Shown one piece after another: positions 5,662 to 14,387 of a DNA stretch of 32,639 nt (its first letter is position 1; every line of letters starts with the position of its first letter). The stretch covers positions 1 through 32,639 of the forward strand of contig CAZFGL010000006.1 in assembly GCA_964518645.1 (NCBI GenBank), given 5' to 3'. Both the position numbers and the translations under genes were made by a program. The notes beneath the pieces were generated by a model. The model was given only the letters and a program-made list of their open reading frames with translations. It was not told where the DNA came from and did not search any database. The DNA comes from HGM13006 sp964518645. Its GTDB lineage: Bacteria; Bacillota; Clostridia; Oscillospirales; Oscillospiraceae.

Positions 5662-7431
5662 ATGCGTAAAGAACTCGTTGCCCTGCGGCAGGTAATGCAG
5701 AAGCAGGGGATTGACGCCTATGTGATTCCTACGGATGATTTTCACGGATCGGAATATGTGGGAGAATATTTCTGCTGCCGGCACTATGTCTCCGGGTTTA
5801 CCGGGTCGGCAGGTACTCTGGTCGTGACCGCTGACTGGGCAGGACTCTGGACAGACGGCCGGTATTTCCTTCAGGGAGCACAGCAGCTGGATGGTTCCGG
5901 CATTGACCTGATGAAGATGGGGCAGCCCGGGGTTCCTACATGGATGCAGTGGCTGAAGGAGCATCTTGAAAAGGGACAGATTCTGGGCTTTGACGGCCGG
6001 GCCATGACCTGTGGCACAGGCCGGAGTCTGGAGCAGGCAATGACGGAAATCGGTGCCGGGATCCGCTATGATCTGGATCTGGTGGGTGAGATCTGGACGG
6101 ATCGCCCTGCCATGTCCGATGCCCCGGTCTGGGAGCTGGACGAAAAATATGCGGGCCGCAGCCGGAAGGATAAGCTGGAGGCACTGAAAAAGGACGTGGC
6201 AGAGCTGGGGGCAGACACCTATGTGCTGACCTCGCTGGATGATCTGGCATGGCTGCTGAATATCCGCGGGGGAGATGTGGAATGCTGCCCGGTGGTGCTG
6301 GGAGACCTGCTGCTGGATCGGGAGGGACTCTGGCTCTATGTAGATGAAAAGAAATTCCCCCGGGAACTGAAGGAAAGACTTCAGGCAGACGGAGTTGGCT
6401 TCCGCCCCTATCTGGATCTCTATGAGGATGTGAAAAAACTGCCGGAGGACTCCGTGGTGCTGGTGGATCCCGCAAAGGTGAACTTCGCCATTCTGAAAAA
6501 TATCCCGGCGCTGGTGGTGGAGGGGGAGAACCCCACGGTACTGCCCAAGGGTGTAAAGACTGCGGCGGAAGCGGATAACGAACGTCTTGCCCATGTAAAG
6601 GATGGCGTTGCGCTGACCCGGTTTATGAAGTGGCTGAAGGAGCATGTGGGCAAGGATGAGATCACGGAGATCTCTGCTGCACAGAAGCTGGAGAGCTTCC
6701 GTATGGAGATGGAAAACTATCTGGGGCCCAGCTTTGATCCCATTATGGGCTATGCCCACCACGGTGCCATCATTCATTACTCTGCCACGCCGGAGACGGA
6801 TCTGCCTCTGGAGCCTCGGAGTTTCCTGCTGGCGGATACCGGGGGACATTATCTGGAAGGCTCCACGGATGTGACCCGTACATTTGTATTGGGGCCGGTG
6901 ACAGAGCAGATGCGGCATCATTATACCGCAGTTCTGCGGGGTCACCTGAGCCTGAGCGGTGCAGTATTCCGGGAGGGCGCCACCGGCGGTACGCTGGATA
7001 TTCTGGCCAGAAAGCCCCTGTGGGATGAACTGCTGGATTATAATCACGGCACCGGGCACGGTGTTGGCTATCTCCTGTCTGTGCACGAAGGCCCCCAGAA
7101 CATCCGTTATGGCACCGCCAATCTGGTAAAGCTGGTTCCGGGCATGATCACCTCTGATGAGCCAGGACTGTATCTGGAAGGACAGTACGGCATCCGCCTT
7201 GAGAATCTGGTGCTGTGCGAAAAGCGGGCAGAGAATGAATACGGTACATTCCTGGGGTTTGAGAACCTGACCATGTGCCCCTTTGAGCTGGAAGCAGTGA
7301 TCCCGGAGGAGATGACTGCGGGCGAGAAGAAGCTGCTCAATGCATACCATGAAAAGGTGTATGAGACGCTTGCTCCCTGGTTCGATCAGGAGGAGCGGGA
7401 CTGGCTGAGACAGGCCACAAGAGCCATCTGA
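5662..7431 (+). CDS. Xaa-Pro aminopeptidase (M24 family, aminopeptidase P)
   Basis: This cytosolic metalloenzyme removes an N-terminal residue that precedes proline. At 589 residues it is the long three-domain form: two creatinase-like N-terminal domains (about 1-300), the M24 pita-bread catalytic domain (about 310-530) and a short C-terminal M24_C extension. Metal ligands are D392 (LADTGG), D403 (STDVTRT), H466 (HGTGHGVGY), E500 (SDEPG) and E514 (IRLENL). Their spacings of 11, 63, 34 and 14 are the same as in human XPNPEP1 (D415, D426, H489, E523, E537). It has its own extended -10 promoter and ends at a strong terminator. Start ATG has AGAGG nine bases upstream. Identification is secure. 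Confidence 0.96.
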   Translation: MRKELVALRQVMQKQGIDAYVIPTDDFHGSEYVGEYFCCRHYVSGFTGSAGTLVVTADWAGLWTDGRYFLQGAQQLDGSGIDLMKMGQPGVPTWMQWLKEHLEKGQILGFDGRAMTCGTGRSLEQAMTEIGAGIRYDLDLVGEIWTDRPAMSDAPVWELDEKYAGRSRKDKLEALKKDVAELGADTYVLTSLDDLAWLLNIRGGDVECCPVVLGDLLLDREGLWLYVDEKKFPRELKERLQADGVGFRPYLDLYEDVKKLPEDSVVLVDPAKVNFAILKNIPALVVEGENPTVLPKGVKTAAEADNERLAHVKDGVALTRFMKWLKEHVGKDEITEISAAQKLESFRMEMENYLGPSFDPIMGYAHHGAIIHYSATPETDLPLEPRSFLLADTGGHYLEGSTDVTRTFVLGPVTEQMRHHYTAVLRGHLSLSGAVFREGATGGTLDILARKPLWDELLDYNHGTGHGVGYLLSVHEGPQNIRYGTANLVKLVPGMITSDEPGLYLEGQYGIRLENLVLCEKRAENEYGTFLGFENLTMCPFELEAVIPEEMTAGEKKLLNAYHEKVYETLAPWFDQEERDWLRQATRAI

Positions 7432-7440
7432 ATAAGGCAG

Positions 7441-7477
7441 CATCCCCCGCTGCAGCGCCGCAGCGGGGGATGTTTTG
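7441..7477 (+). terminator. Terminator after the aminopeptidase gene
   Basis: A perfect 13-bp stem CATCCCCCGCTGC (7441-7453) / GCAGCGGGGGATG (7460-7472) with a 6-base loop and TTTT. It shares the CCCCGCTGC core with the terminator at 1824. Confidence 0.9.
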
Positions 7478-7506
7478 ACTGATTTTTGAAAGAAGAAGGA
7501 ATCCCC

Positions 7507-8193
7507 ATGATACGAAAAACCTTCCCCCTGGCCCTGAAGGCCAGTCTGCCGGTGATGGCCGGATATATTGTTCTGGGCATGGGCTTCGGCGTGCTGCTGG
7601 AAAAGCAGGGGTACAGCTTCCTGTGGGCAGGGCTTATGAGCCTTACCATCTATGCCGGTTCCATGCAGTATGCGGCGCTGGATCTGATCTCCGGTGGTGC
7701 AACCCTGATCACCACGGCGCTGATGACCCTGATGATCAACGCCCGGCACTTTTTCTACGGCCTGTCCATGCTGGATCGCTACCGGGGTACAGGACGAAAG
7801 AAGCCCTATCTGATTTTTGCGCTGACAGATGAGACCTATTCTCTGGTATGCGGCCAGCTGCCGGAGGAGGCCGAGCCGGTGGACTTCTGCTTCCTGGTCT
7901 CCCTGCTGAATCAGATCTACTGGATCGCCGGGAGCCTGCTGGGAAGTCTGCTGGGGGCGCTGCTGCCCTTTGATTCCACCGGCATGGATTTTGCCATGAC
8001 CGCACTGTTTGTGGTGATCTTTGTGGAACAGTGGCAGGGGACAGAGAATCATATTCCGGCCCTGCTGGGACTGGGAATATCGCTGGGATGCCTTCTGCTT
8101 CTGGGGCCGACGGCCTTTGTCATCCCCGCTATGGTGCTGATCACCCTGGCCATGGCGGTTATGGGAAGAATTACGGAGGTAAAAAAGCCATGA
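7507..8193 (+). CDS. azlC: AzlC-family branched-chain amino acid exporter, large subunit
   Basis: A 228-residue membrane protein of the AzlC family, with the typical N-terminal PLALKASLPVMAGYIVLGMGFG and the SGGATLITTALMTLMINARHFFYGLSM region. Together with AzlD it exports branched-chain amino acids (in Bacillus, including the analogue azaleucine). About six to seven membrane segments. An in-frame TTG lies 21 bases upstream, but the ATG at 7507 has AGAAGGA at good distance. The stop codon overlaps the start of azlD (ATGA), a classic translational coupling for this pair. No dedicated promoter is obvious in the short gap after the terminator at 7472, so expression may depend on readthrough or a weak promoter. 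Confidence 0.93.
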   Translation: MIRKTFPLALKASLPVMAGYIVLGMGFGVLLEKQGYSFLWAGLMSLTIYAGSMQYAALDLISGGATLITTALMTLMINARHFFYGLSMLDRYRGTGRKKPYLIFALTDETYSLVCGQLPEEAEPVDFCFLVSLLNQIYWIAGSLLGSLLGALLPFDSTGMDFAMTALFVVIFVEQWQGTENHIPALLGLGISLGCLLLLGPTAFVIPAMVLITLAMAVMGRITEVKKP

Positions 8194-8516
8194 GATATTA
8201 TGTGCTGCTTCAGATCCTTGTGATGGCGGCTGTGACTGCGGCCCTCCGCTTTCTGCCCTTTCTGCTGTTCCCGGACGGGAGACGGCGACCGGCACTGGTT
8301 ACATATCTGGGGAAAGTGCTTCCCTATGGGGTGATGGCCATGCTGGTGGTTTACTGCCTCAGGAACGTTTCCGTCCTGTCGGCACCCCATGGCATTCCGG
8401 AATTCCTCGGGGTAGGGGCGGTCGTTGGACTGCACCTGTGGAAGAAAAATACCCTGCTGTCCATTTTCGGAGGAACGGCCTTTTATATGATTCTGGTGCA
8501 GCTGGTATTCGCCTGA
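8190..8516 (+). CDS. azlD: AzlD-family branched-chain amino acid exporter, small subunit
   Basis: A 108-residue protein with four hydrophobic segments, starting MRYYVLLQILVMAAVTAALRF and containing PFLLFPDGRRRPALVTYLGKVLPYGVMAMLVVYCL, the AzlD family pattern (R-x-L-P-F near the N-terminus, then the L-P-x-A/G-V-M-A-M-L-V-V-Y-C segment). It forms the exporter with AzlC and overlaps its gene by four bases (ATGA). The next gene on the other strand ends 18 bases downstream, and I see no strong hairpin between them. Confidence 0.92.
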   Translation: MRYYVLLQILVMAAVTAALRFLPFLLFPDGRRRPALVTYLGKVLPYGVMAMLVVYCLRNVSVLSAPHGIPEFLGVGAVVGLHLWKKNTLLSIFGGTAFYMILVQLVFA

Positions 8517-8534
8517 TCCGGCCTGTGGGGAAAA

Positions 8535-9803
8535 CTATGGGTGTCTCAGGGTAGGGGTTTTCTTCATCCAGCTGTCATAGGAGTTGCGCATTACCGTTGC
8601 GCCGTAGTATTCCAGCACCCGGAAGGAAAACATGAGATGGAACACGGTCTCTGCGTCGGACAGATCCACATGGATCAGATCATTGATCTTTTCCAGCCGC
8701 TTTGCCAGTGTATTCCGGTGGATATACAGCTTTTCCGCTGCCTCGTTCCGATTCCGGTGACAGGCCAGATAGGTGTGAAGGGTGCCCATCAGCTCGGTGC
8801 CGTTTTTTCGGTCATAGGATTCCAGCTTCTTTGCGGCACTGTGGCACAGCTGAAGCAGATCAATCTGCGGGGCGCAAAGCTCCAGACAGTGATAGATGGA
8901 ATAGGCATCGTAGTAAAACAGGGGGCCGGCCCCCTCCAGCAGCTGACCCATTTGCAAGGCTTTCATGGCCTGCTGATGCCGGGCGGCAGTGTTCCGCAGG
9001 TGATAGGCGGTCTGACTGACCCCCGCCACCAGCTCACGCTCCTTTAAGAAGGCAGCGATTTCGCCCAGCACAATGGCATCCTGGGTGGTCTGGTCGTGGA
9101 CATGGATCAGCAGCTTCAGCTGGTTGCCATATAAGAATGTGGTGGCCTCCGGAAAACGCTTTTGCAGGTCGCTGCGCTGGCGATCCAGAGCCAGATAGTC
9201 ACAGCCCTCGTCGGCATCCCGGTATTCTGCCCGCTGAATGGTAAGAACCCGGTAGGGGGTCTTCAGATTCCACTGGAAGAACCGACACCGATCCAGAATT
9301 TTCTGTTCATCGGTGATGGAGCCGTTCAGCAGGTTGGAAATAAAAAAGGCCAGCATATCCTCGGGATATTCGGAGTAATGCAGCTCCTTCTGCATTTTTA
9401 CGGCGCACAGATCCGTCAGGAGCGCCAGAATGTCCAGCTCCTCCCGGGTGGGTGTACCCCCGTAGCAGGGGGAGAGAAGATAACCGATCAGCCGATCCTC
9501 GTGGGTCACCGCACAGCGGACGATGGGCAGACCGGTGGAGTCGGTGGACTGAACCGGTGCGCCTGCGTGGAGAGAGGACTGATACAGCTCCAGATTCACA
9601 ATGTTCAGGGGCAGACTCCGCTCCACCTGAATCTGGAGCCACCGGGGATCCCGGATGCTCATATCCTCGGTGATGGCAAGCACACCGAAGGTGAGATCGG
9701 CCAGAATGACCGGACTGCGCAGGGCGGGGCGGGCAGTATCCAGCAGGGACTGGAGACTGCGGCAGCCCATAAGGGCGTGTACGGTGGAAGCAATAGATTG
9801 CAT
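8535..9803 (-). CDS. PucR-type helix-turn-helix regulator
   Basis: A 422-residue transcription regulator of the PucR/CdaR type. The N-terminal two thirds look like a sensor or GGDEF-like region without recognised catalytic motifs. The C-terminal PucR helix-turn-helix is clear: LMGTLHTYLACHRN-RNEAAEKLYIHRNTLAKRLEKIN, then an FHLMFSFRVLEY tail. These proteins usually control a neighbouring catabolic gene in response to its substrate. The start at 9803 is preferred over an upstream ATG at 9866 because GGAGGTG lies right before it and the promoter lies between the two. Divergent from the CoA-transferase gene, which is the likely target. The effector molecule is unknown. Confidence 0.88.
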   Translation of the reverse strand: MQSIASTVHALMGCRSLQSLLDTARPALRSPVILADLTFGVLAITEDMSIRDPRWLQIQVERSLPLNIVNLELYQSSLHAGAPVQSTDSTGLPIVRCAVTHEDRLIGYLLSPCYGGTPTREELDILALLTDLCAVKMQKELHYSEYPEDMLAFFISNLLNGSITDEQKILDRCRFFQWNLKTPYRVLTIQRAEYRDADEGCDYLALDRQRSDLQKRFPEATTFLYGNQLKLLIHVHDQTTQDAIVLGEIAAFLKERELVAGVSQTAYHLRNTAARHQQAMKALQMGQLLEGAGPLFYYDAYSIYHCLELCAPQIDLLQLCHSAAKKLESYDRKNGTELMGTLHTYLACHRNRNEAAEKLYIHRNTLAKRLEKINDLIHVDLSDAETVFHLMFSFRVLEYYGATVMRNSYDSWMKKTPTLRHP

Positions 9804-9834
9804 GGGACACCTCCGGGGGATAAATGGTGTGCAT

Positions 9835-9863
9835 ATTATAACACTTTTTCGGAAATGTGTCAG
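9835..9863 (-). promoter_or_regulatory. Promoter of the PucR-type regulator
   Basis: On the minus strand CTGACA (9858-9863), 17 bases, then TATAAT (9835-9840). The -10 overlaps the GTGTGCATA element (9827-9835), one of three similar TGCA-containing sequences in this divergent region, consistent with autoregulation. Confidence 0.75.
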
Positions 9864-9992
9864 CATTTGTGCTGAATGAAATGCAAATATGCACTGTGAA
9901 CTCAGAAAAAAGTGTGCAAACTGTACTTTACCGCTTCGGCGGAAATGAATAAAATTAAACCAAAAGAAACAACAGGGAAGGATGGAATCTCA

Positions 9993-11300
9993 GTGGCTTA
10001 TACCTATGAAGATTACAAAAAGATGTACGCAGAAAAAAAGCGTACACTGGAACAGTGCCTGGATCTGATTGAATCCGGCGATCACATCTGCTTCGGCAAG
10101 GACTGCAACGAACCGCTCCTGTTCTGCCAGCAGCTGCACACCATTGCACCCCGGGTGGAGGGTGTCACCGTACTGAAGGGCCGGTCTGCGGATTTCGGGT
10201 TCCTCCAGAACGACAACATCAAGGGCCATATTCTGACCCAGTCCGCATTTTTCTCCCCCGGCTGGCAGCGCCCCTATGAGCTGGGCAACTGCACCTTCGT
10301 GCCCAATGACCTGCGGGATCAGCCCATCTGGTATAACGCTGCAAATCCCCGGAACACCTATATTGCTGCTGTAACCCCCATGGACGAGAACGGCAATTTC
10401 CAGGTGAACCTGTCCCAGATGTGGGAAAGAGATATTGATCCCCTGTCCTGCAAGAAGATCATTCTGGAGGTCAACAAGAACCTGAAAACTGTCCGGGGCG
10501 GCGTAGAGATTAACATTGCCGACGTGGACGCATTCTACGAGGCAGAGTATCCCATCTATGAGATCCCCGATGCCCCCTCTTCCCCCATTGATGACAAGAT
10601 CGGTTCTTATGTGGCAGAGCTGGTTCATGATGGCGACTGCATTCAGCTGGGCATCGGTTCCCTGCCCAACGCCTGCGCCCGTCAGCTGATGGATAAGAAG
10701 GATCTGGGCATTCATTCCGAAATGTTTACCAACCTGATGGGTACCATGGTGGAAAAGGGTGTTATCACCGGTGCCAGAAAGAATATCAACACCGGCATCC
10801 ATAACTTCTGCTTTGCAGGCGGTACCTCCCATCTGTTTGATCTGGTGCATGAGAACCCCAACTGTGTCATCGGCCCTGCATCCTATGTGACCGACCCCAT
10901 GGTCATTATGCAGAACGACAACATGGTGTCCATCAATGCCATTATGGAGATCGACCTCACCGGTCAGGTCTGCTCTGAGACCATCGGTACCCGGCAGTAT
11001 TCCGGCCCGGGCGGTGCATTTGACTTCGCCTACGGTGCAGCCCACAGTAAGGGCGGCCGCTCCATTCTGATCATGCACTCCACCACCAACAAGGGCATGA
11101 GCAAGATTAAGCCCATTCTGACCCCCGGCGCAGCCGTTACCATCCCCCGTCCTTATGTGGACATTGTGGTCACTGAGTACGGTGTTGCCCACATGCGCGG
11201 CCAGACCGTTCAGAACCGGGTGAAGAACCTGATCGCCATTGCACACCCCGATGTCCGGGAAGAGCTGACGAGAGAGGCCCGCAAGCTGTTCTACATTTAA
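9993..11300 (+). CDS. Acetyl-CoA hydrolase/transferase family CoA-transferase
   Basis: A 435-residue class I type CoA-transferase of the acetyl-CoA hydrolase/4-hydroxybutyrate CoA-transferase family. It moves CoA between acyl groups, usually using acetate or acetyl-CoA. Visible signatures are GIGSLPNA, the catalytic glutamate E243 in GIHSEMFTN (equivalent to E238 of 4-hydroxybutyrate CoA-transferase) and the C-terminal TEYGVAHMRGQTVQNR. Length is typical. The substrate cannot be fixed; it does not look like the well-known butyryl-CoA:acetate enzyme of Faecalibacterium. Start is uncertain: GTG 9993 follows AGGGAAGGA, while ATG 9945 would add 16 residues that look unlike the family. Divergent from the PucR-type gene, its probable regulator, and followed by a strong terminator. 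Confidence 0.88.
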   Translation: MAYTYEDYKKMYAEKKRTLEQCLDLIESGDHICFGKDCNEPLLFCQQLHTIAPRVEGVTVLKGRSADFGFLQNDNIKGHILTQSAFFSPGWQRPYELGNCTFVPNDLRDQPIWYNAANPRNTYIAAVTPMDENGNFQVNLSQMWERDIDPLSCKKIILEVNKNLKTVRGGVEINIADVDAFYEAEYPIYEIPDAPSSPIDDKIGSYVAELVHDGDCIQLGIGSLPNACARQLMDKKDLGIHSEMFTNLMGTMVEKGVITGARKNINTGIHNFCFAGGTSHLFDLVHENPNCVIGPASYVTDPMVIMQNDNMVSINAIMEIDLTGQVCSETIGTRQYSGPGGAFDFAYGAAHSKGGRSILIMHSTTNKGMSKIKPILTPGAAVTIPRPYVDIVVTEYGVAHMRGQTVQNRVKNLIAIAHPDVREELTREARKLFYI

Positions 11301-11330
11301 CGTCATACCTTCGGTCTAAGACCGGTAGCC

Positions 11331-11374
11331 AAAGCCGCCTTCGCAGAATGGTCACTGCGGGGGTGGCTTTTTTT
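11331..11374 (+). terminator. Terminator after the CoA-transferase gene
   Basis: An imperfect long stem (AAAGCCGCCTTCGCA with TGCGGGGGTGGCTTT) ending in seven T. A small CGGTCT-A-AGACCG-like hairpin precedes it. Confidence 0.85.
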
Positions 11375-11383
11375 CAGCTCCGG

Positions 11384-11412
11384 TTTACAATGCCCTCCGG
11401 GGGTGGTATACT
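11384..11412 (+). promoter_or_regulatory. Promoter of the glycosyltransferase gene
   Basis: TTTACA (11384-11389), 17 bases, TATACT (11407-11412). It sits just after the preceding terminator and 64 bases before the start codon. Confidence 0.75.
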
Positions 11413-11475
11413 GTTATCATAAAATACCAGAAGCCGGAACTGTTCCGGCGAGAAATCGGAAAGTGAGGCGCTTTT

Positions 11476-12438
11476 ATGGATCGCCCTGTGTTATATATCG
11501 TTATACCCTGTTACAATGAACAGGAGGTGCTGCCCATTACGGCACCCATGTTCCTGGAAAAACTCAATTCCCTGATCGATGGGGGGAAGATCGCCCCGGA
11601 GAGCCGGGTGCTGTTTGTAAATGACGGCAGCCGGGACGCCACTTGGGATATTATCAAAAGTCTTGCACGGCAGAATCCTCATTTCCTCGGGATCTGTCAG
11701 AGCCGGAACCGGGGACATCAGAACGCAGTGCTGGCGGGGCTGATGGAGGCGATGGAGGTGTGTGACATCACCATTTCCATTGACTGCGACGGGCAGGATG
11801 ATATTGACGCCATGGATGCCATGGTGGAGGCATATCTTTCCGGCAACGAGGTGGTCTACGGGGTTCGCTCCTCACGGCAGTCTGATACCTTCTTTAAACG
11901 CTTCACCGCCCAGAGCTTCTATAAGCTCATGAACCTGATGGGGGCAGAGGTGGTATATAACCATGCGGACTACCGGCTGATCAGCAGCCGGGTGCTTCGG
12001 GAATTTGCCCGGTTCGAGGAGGTCAATCTGTTCCTCCGGGGAATGATCCCTCTGGTGGGATTCCGGAGTACCACAGTGGAGTATGTGCGCCATACCCGTC
12101 TGGCAGGGGAGAGTAAATATCCCCTGAAGAAGATGCTGGCGCTGGCGCTGAACGGGATCACCAGCCTTTCCGTGAAGCCCCTGCGTCTGATTTTGGGCTT
12201 CGGCTGCGTTGTGGCGCTGATCAGCTTCTGCGGCGTGATCTGGGCGCTGGTCAGTGCTTTGCTGGGCAGAACGGTCAGCGGCTGGGCCAGTACCACCTGT
12301 GTTATCTGCTTTGTCAGCGGAGTTCAGCTGATCTCCCTGGGAGTGATCGGAGAGTATGTGGGAAAGATCTATATGGAGAGCAAGCATCGTCCCCGGTATA
12401 TCATCAGCGAAAAAACGTGGGATTCCCGGGAGAAATAA
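11476..12438 (+). CDS. Glycosyltransferase family 2, polyprenyl-phosphate type
   Basis: A 320-residue GT2 enzyme of the DPM1/GtrB type, which loads a sugar onto undecaprenyl phosphate at the inner membrane face. The N-terminus LYIVIPCYNEQEVLP is the nucleotide-sugar fold start, VLFVNDGSRDATWDI follows, and the D-x-D-like IDCDGQDD metal site sits near residue 100. Two membrane segments close to the C-terminus (about 228-255 and 268-292, SFCGVIWALVSALL and ISLGVIGEYVGKIY) anchor it, as in GtrB. Own promoter upstream and terminator downstream make it monocistronic. The neighbouring O-antigen-ligase-like gene suggests a role in lipid-linked sugar supply for a surface polymer or glycoprotein; this is inference. 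Confidence 0.92.
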   Translation: MDRPVLYIVIPCYNEQEVLPITAPMFLEKLNSLIDGGKIAPESRVLFVNDGSRDATWDIIKSLARQNPHFLGICQSRNRGHQNAVLAGLMEAMEVCDITISIDCDGQDDIDAMDAMVEAYLSGNEVVYGVRSSRQSDTFFKRFTAQSFYKLMNLMGAEVVYNHADYRLISSRVLREFARFEEVNLFLRGMIPLVGFRSTTVEYVRHTRLAGESKYPLKKMLALALNGITSLSVKPLRLILGFGCVVALISFCGVIWALVSALLGRTVSGWASTTCVICFVSGVQLISLGVIGEYVGKIYMESKHRPRYIISEKTWDSREK

Positions 12439-12446
12439 ACAGGACT

Positions 12447-12487
12447 GGCCGCCGGAGGGAGAAGGTTCCCGCCGACGGCCTTTTTTT
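12447..12487 (+). terminator. Terminator after the glycosyltransferase gene
   Basis: A 14-bp stem with two mismatches (GGCCGCCGGAGGGA / TCCCGCCGACGGCC) followed by seven T. Confidence 0.92.
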
Positions 12488-12531
12488 AAGCTGCTTCGAC
12501 AAACAAAAAATGGAAACCACAAAGTAAACAC

Positions 12532-12560
12532 TTGCCAAACGGTGTGTTTAATTATATAAT
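12532..12560 (+). promoter_or_regulatory. Promoter of the ligase-like/surface protein unit
   Basis: TTGCCA (12532-12537), 17 bases, TATAAT (12555-12560). It lies 38 bases before the GTG start at 12598 and is the only clear promoter before the giant surface protein gene. Confidence 0.8.
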
Positions 12561-12597
12561 AATCCAGAGTATACGTTTTAAAGGGGAGGATGCCCAA

Positions 12598-14343
12598 GTG
12601 TGGCCTTTTTTCCTGACCGGCGGGGCATTTGCAGTCTGGGGCGCAGTGTTTGCGGTCCTTCTGAACAGAAGCGCGGCATTCCGCGACTGTAAGAATAAGC
12701 TGCTGACATGGCTTCTTGGGACATTGCCCTTCTGCTCCGGTGGGTTTTACCCGTTTTTGTCCATACCAGTGTCGGGACTCCTGATTTTTCAGCTGCTGCG
12801 GGAGAGAAAGAAGCCTCTGCGGGTCTATATGTGTCCGGGCGGTGCAGCACTTTTGGGAATGCTGCTTTGCTTTGGCCTGACCATTCTCTGGGCGGTAGAC
12901 CGGGGCATGGCTCCCTTTGGCCTGATCTCCTTCCTGCCGGTGGCGCTGCTGGGGCTGGTGCTGATGCAGCTGGAACCGGAGGAAAAGTCGGGACTTTACA
13001 GGGGAGTGCCCCTGAGTGCAGCGGTGATGACCTGCGCCAGTATCCCCCTGACCTTTGTTCCCGCCTTCCGGGAGACCCTGATGCCGGACAACCGTCTGGC
13101 CGGGTTTATGGAGTATCCCAATACCTATGCCCTGTTCCTGCTGGTGGGGGTGATTTTGTCCCTTACCCGGGAAGAATTTAGAAAAAGAGATTATCTGATG
13201 GCGGCGATTTCCATGCTGGGTATCCTGCTCAGCGGCAGTCGCACCACCTTTATCCTTCTGGTGCTTGCCCTGGGGGTGATCTGCCTTACCGGCCGGAGAA
13301 TCCGGCTGTGGGCGGGGGCCTTTGGAATTCTGGTGCTGACAGTGACAGTATCCACGGTGGCATCCCGGCTGGGAGTATTTCAGGAGGGCGGACGCTATCT
13401 GACGACCTCTGCACAGAGCAGTACATTCCTGACCCGGCTTTTGTATTTCCGGGATGCCCTGGGCGTGGTACTGACCCACCCCTTCGGTATGGGCTATATG
13501 GGCTATGCCGGCATACAGGGGAGCATTCAGCACGGGGTCTATCATGTCACCTATGTACATAACGAGCTTTTGCAGCTGCTTATGGATGTGGGCTGGATCC
13601 CGGTGGCACTGCTGATCTGGGCCTTTGTGAGAGCCTTTTTCAAAAAAGGGGCGTCCTGCCGGAACCGGTTGCTGCTGATTGCCATTCTGGGACACTGTAT
13701 GATGGATTTTGACCTTCAGTTCCTTGCGGTCTGGTTCCTGCTGGTTCCTCTGCTGGAACTCCATGAGGGGAAAAGTCTGGCACTGTCCCGAAGAACCATT
13801 TCCGGCTGCGGGGCCGTGGCCATGGTACTGGTGCTGTGGCTGGGAACCGGAGATCTGCTGTACCGGTCAGGTGCGGTGGAGGCATGCCTGAAGGTGACCC
13901 CCTTCCATACGCTGGCGCTGACCCGGCAACTTCCCGGGGAGACGGATCTTGCGGTGCTGGAGGAGACGGCGGACAGGATCCTGAAGCTGAACAGCCATGT
14001 TTCACTGGCTTACAGTGCAAAGGCCAATGCGGCCTACGGGGCCGGAGATATACGCACCATGATCGAGAGCAAAACAGGGGCCATAGAGAACAGTCCCTAC
14101 GATCTGGAGGAGTATACGGATTATTTCGACAAGCTCTATGCGGCCATGGACCTGTATAAAAAGCAGGGAGATGCTATGAGCGCCGAAAAGTGCCGTCAGG
14201 AGATTTTGAAGATCCCACGCATGATTGCGGATGTACTGGAGGAGACGGACACTCTGGCATGGAAAATACAGCATGTGCCGGAGCTGGAGCTTCCTCAGGA
14301 GTATATAGATAAGCTGGATGCTCTGGAGCATTCTGCGAGGTAA
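12598..14343 (+). CDS. O-antigen ligase/polymerase-like membrane protein
   Basis: A 581-residue protein with about ten or more membrane segments over the first 430 residues and a soluble helical tail. The core resembles the Wzy_C/WaaL family: RLAGFMEYPNTYALFLLVGVIL, then LLSGSRTTFILLVLALGVI, then a large outside loop with THPFGMGYMGYAGIQG and VYHVTYVHNELLQLLMDVGW. The H-N-x2-L-Q-L motif is typical of these ligases. They join lipid-linked glycans to an acceptor or polymerise them. The tail (about 430-581) has TPR-like helices, as in some protein O-oligosaccharyltransferases. Start is GTG with GGGGAGGA seven bases upstream; an upstream TTG would run through the promoter. The surface protein gene follows after 44 bases without a promoter, suggesting one transcript. 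Confidence 0.82.
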   Translation: MWPFFLTGGAFAVWGAVFAVLLNRSAAFRDCKNKLLTWLLGTLPFCSGGFYPFLSIPVSGLLIFQLLRERKKPLRVYMCPGGAALLGMLLCFGLTILWAVDRGMAPFGLISFLPVALLGLVLMQLEPEEKSGLYRGVPLSAAVMTCASIPLTFVPAFRETLMPDNRLAGFMEYPNTYALFLLVGVILSLTREEFRKRDYLMAAISMLGILLSGSRTTFILLVLALGVICLTGRRIRLWAGAFGILVLTVTVSTVASRLGVFQEGGRYLTTSAQSSTFLTRLLYFRDALGVVLTHPFGMGYMGYAGIQGSIQHGVYHVTYVHNELLQLLMDVGWIPVALLIWAFVRAFFKKGASCRNRLLLIAILGHCMMDFDLQFLAVWFLLVPLLELHEGKSLALSRRTISGCGAVAMVLVLWLGTGDLLYRSGAVEACLKVTPFHTLALTRQLPGETDLAVLEETADRILKLNSHVSLAYSAKANAAYGAGDIRTMIESKTGAIENSPYDLEEYTDYFDKLYAAMDLYKKQGDAMSAEKCRQEILKIPRMIADVLEETDTLAWKIQHVPELELPQEYIDKLDALEHSAR

Positions 14344-14387
14344 GAAACTGAATTGTTTTTCCAAAGTAATACGGAGGTGTTGATAAC

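Noticed and set aside
5566..8295. A 909-codon minus-strand open frame opposite the acyltransferase end, aminopeptidase and azlC
   Set aside because: It crosses two genes with intact motifs and a strong terminator, is very rich in His, Gln and Pro, and matches no family.
9990..11306. A 438-codon minus-strand open frame opposite the CoA-transferase gene
   Set aside because: The plus strand encodes a well-conserved enzyme over the same bases; the opposite frame has no recognisable domain.
11872..13764. A 630-codon minus-strand open frame across the glycosyltransferase and ligase-like genes
   Set aside because: Gln/His-rich low-complexity translation that runs through a terminator and a promoter of the plus strand.
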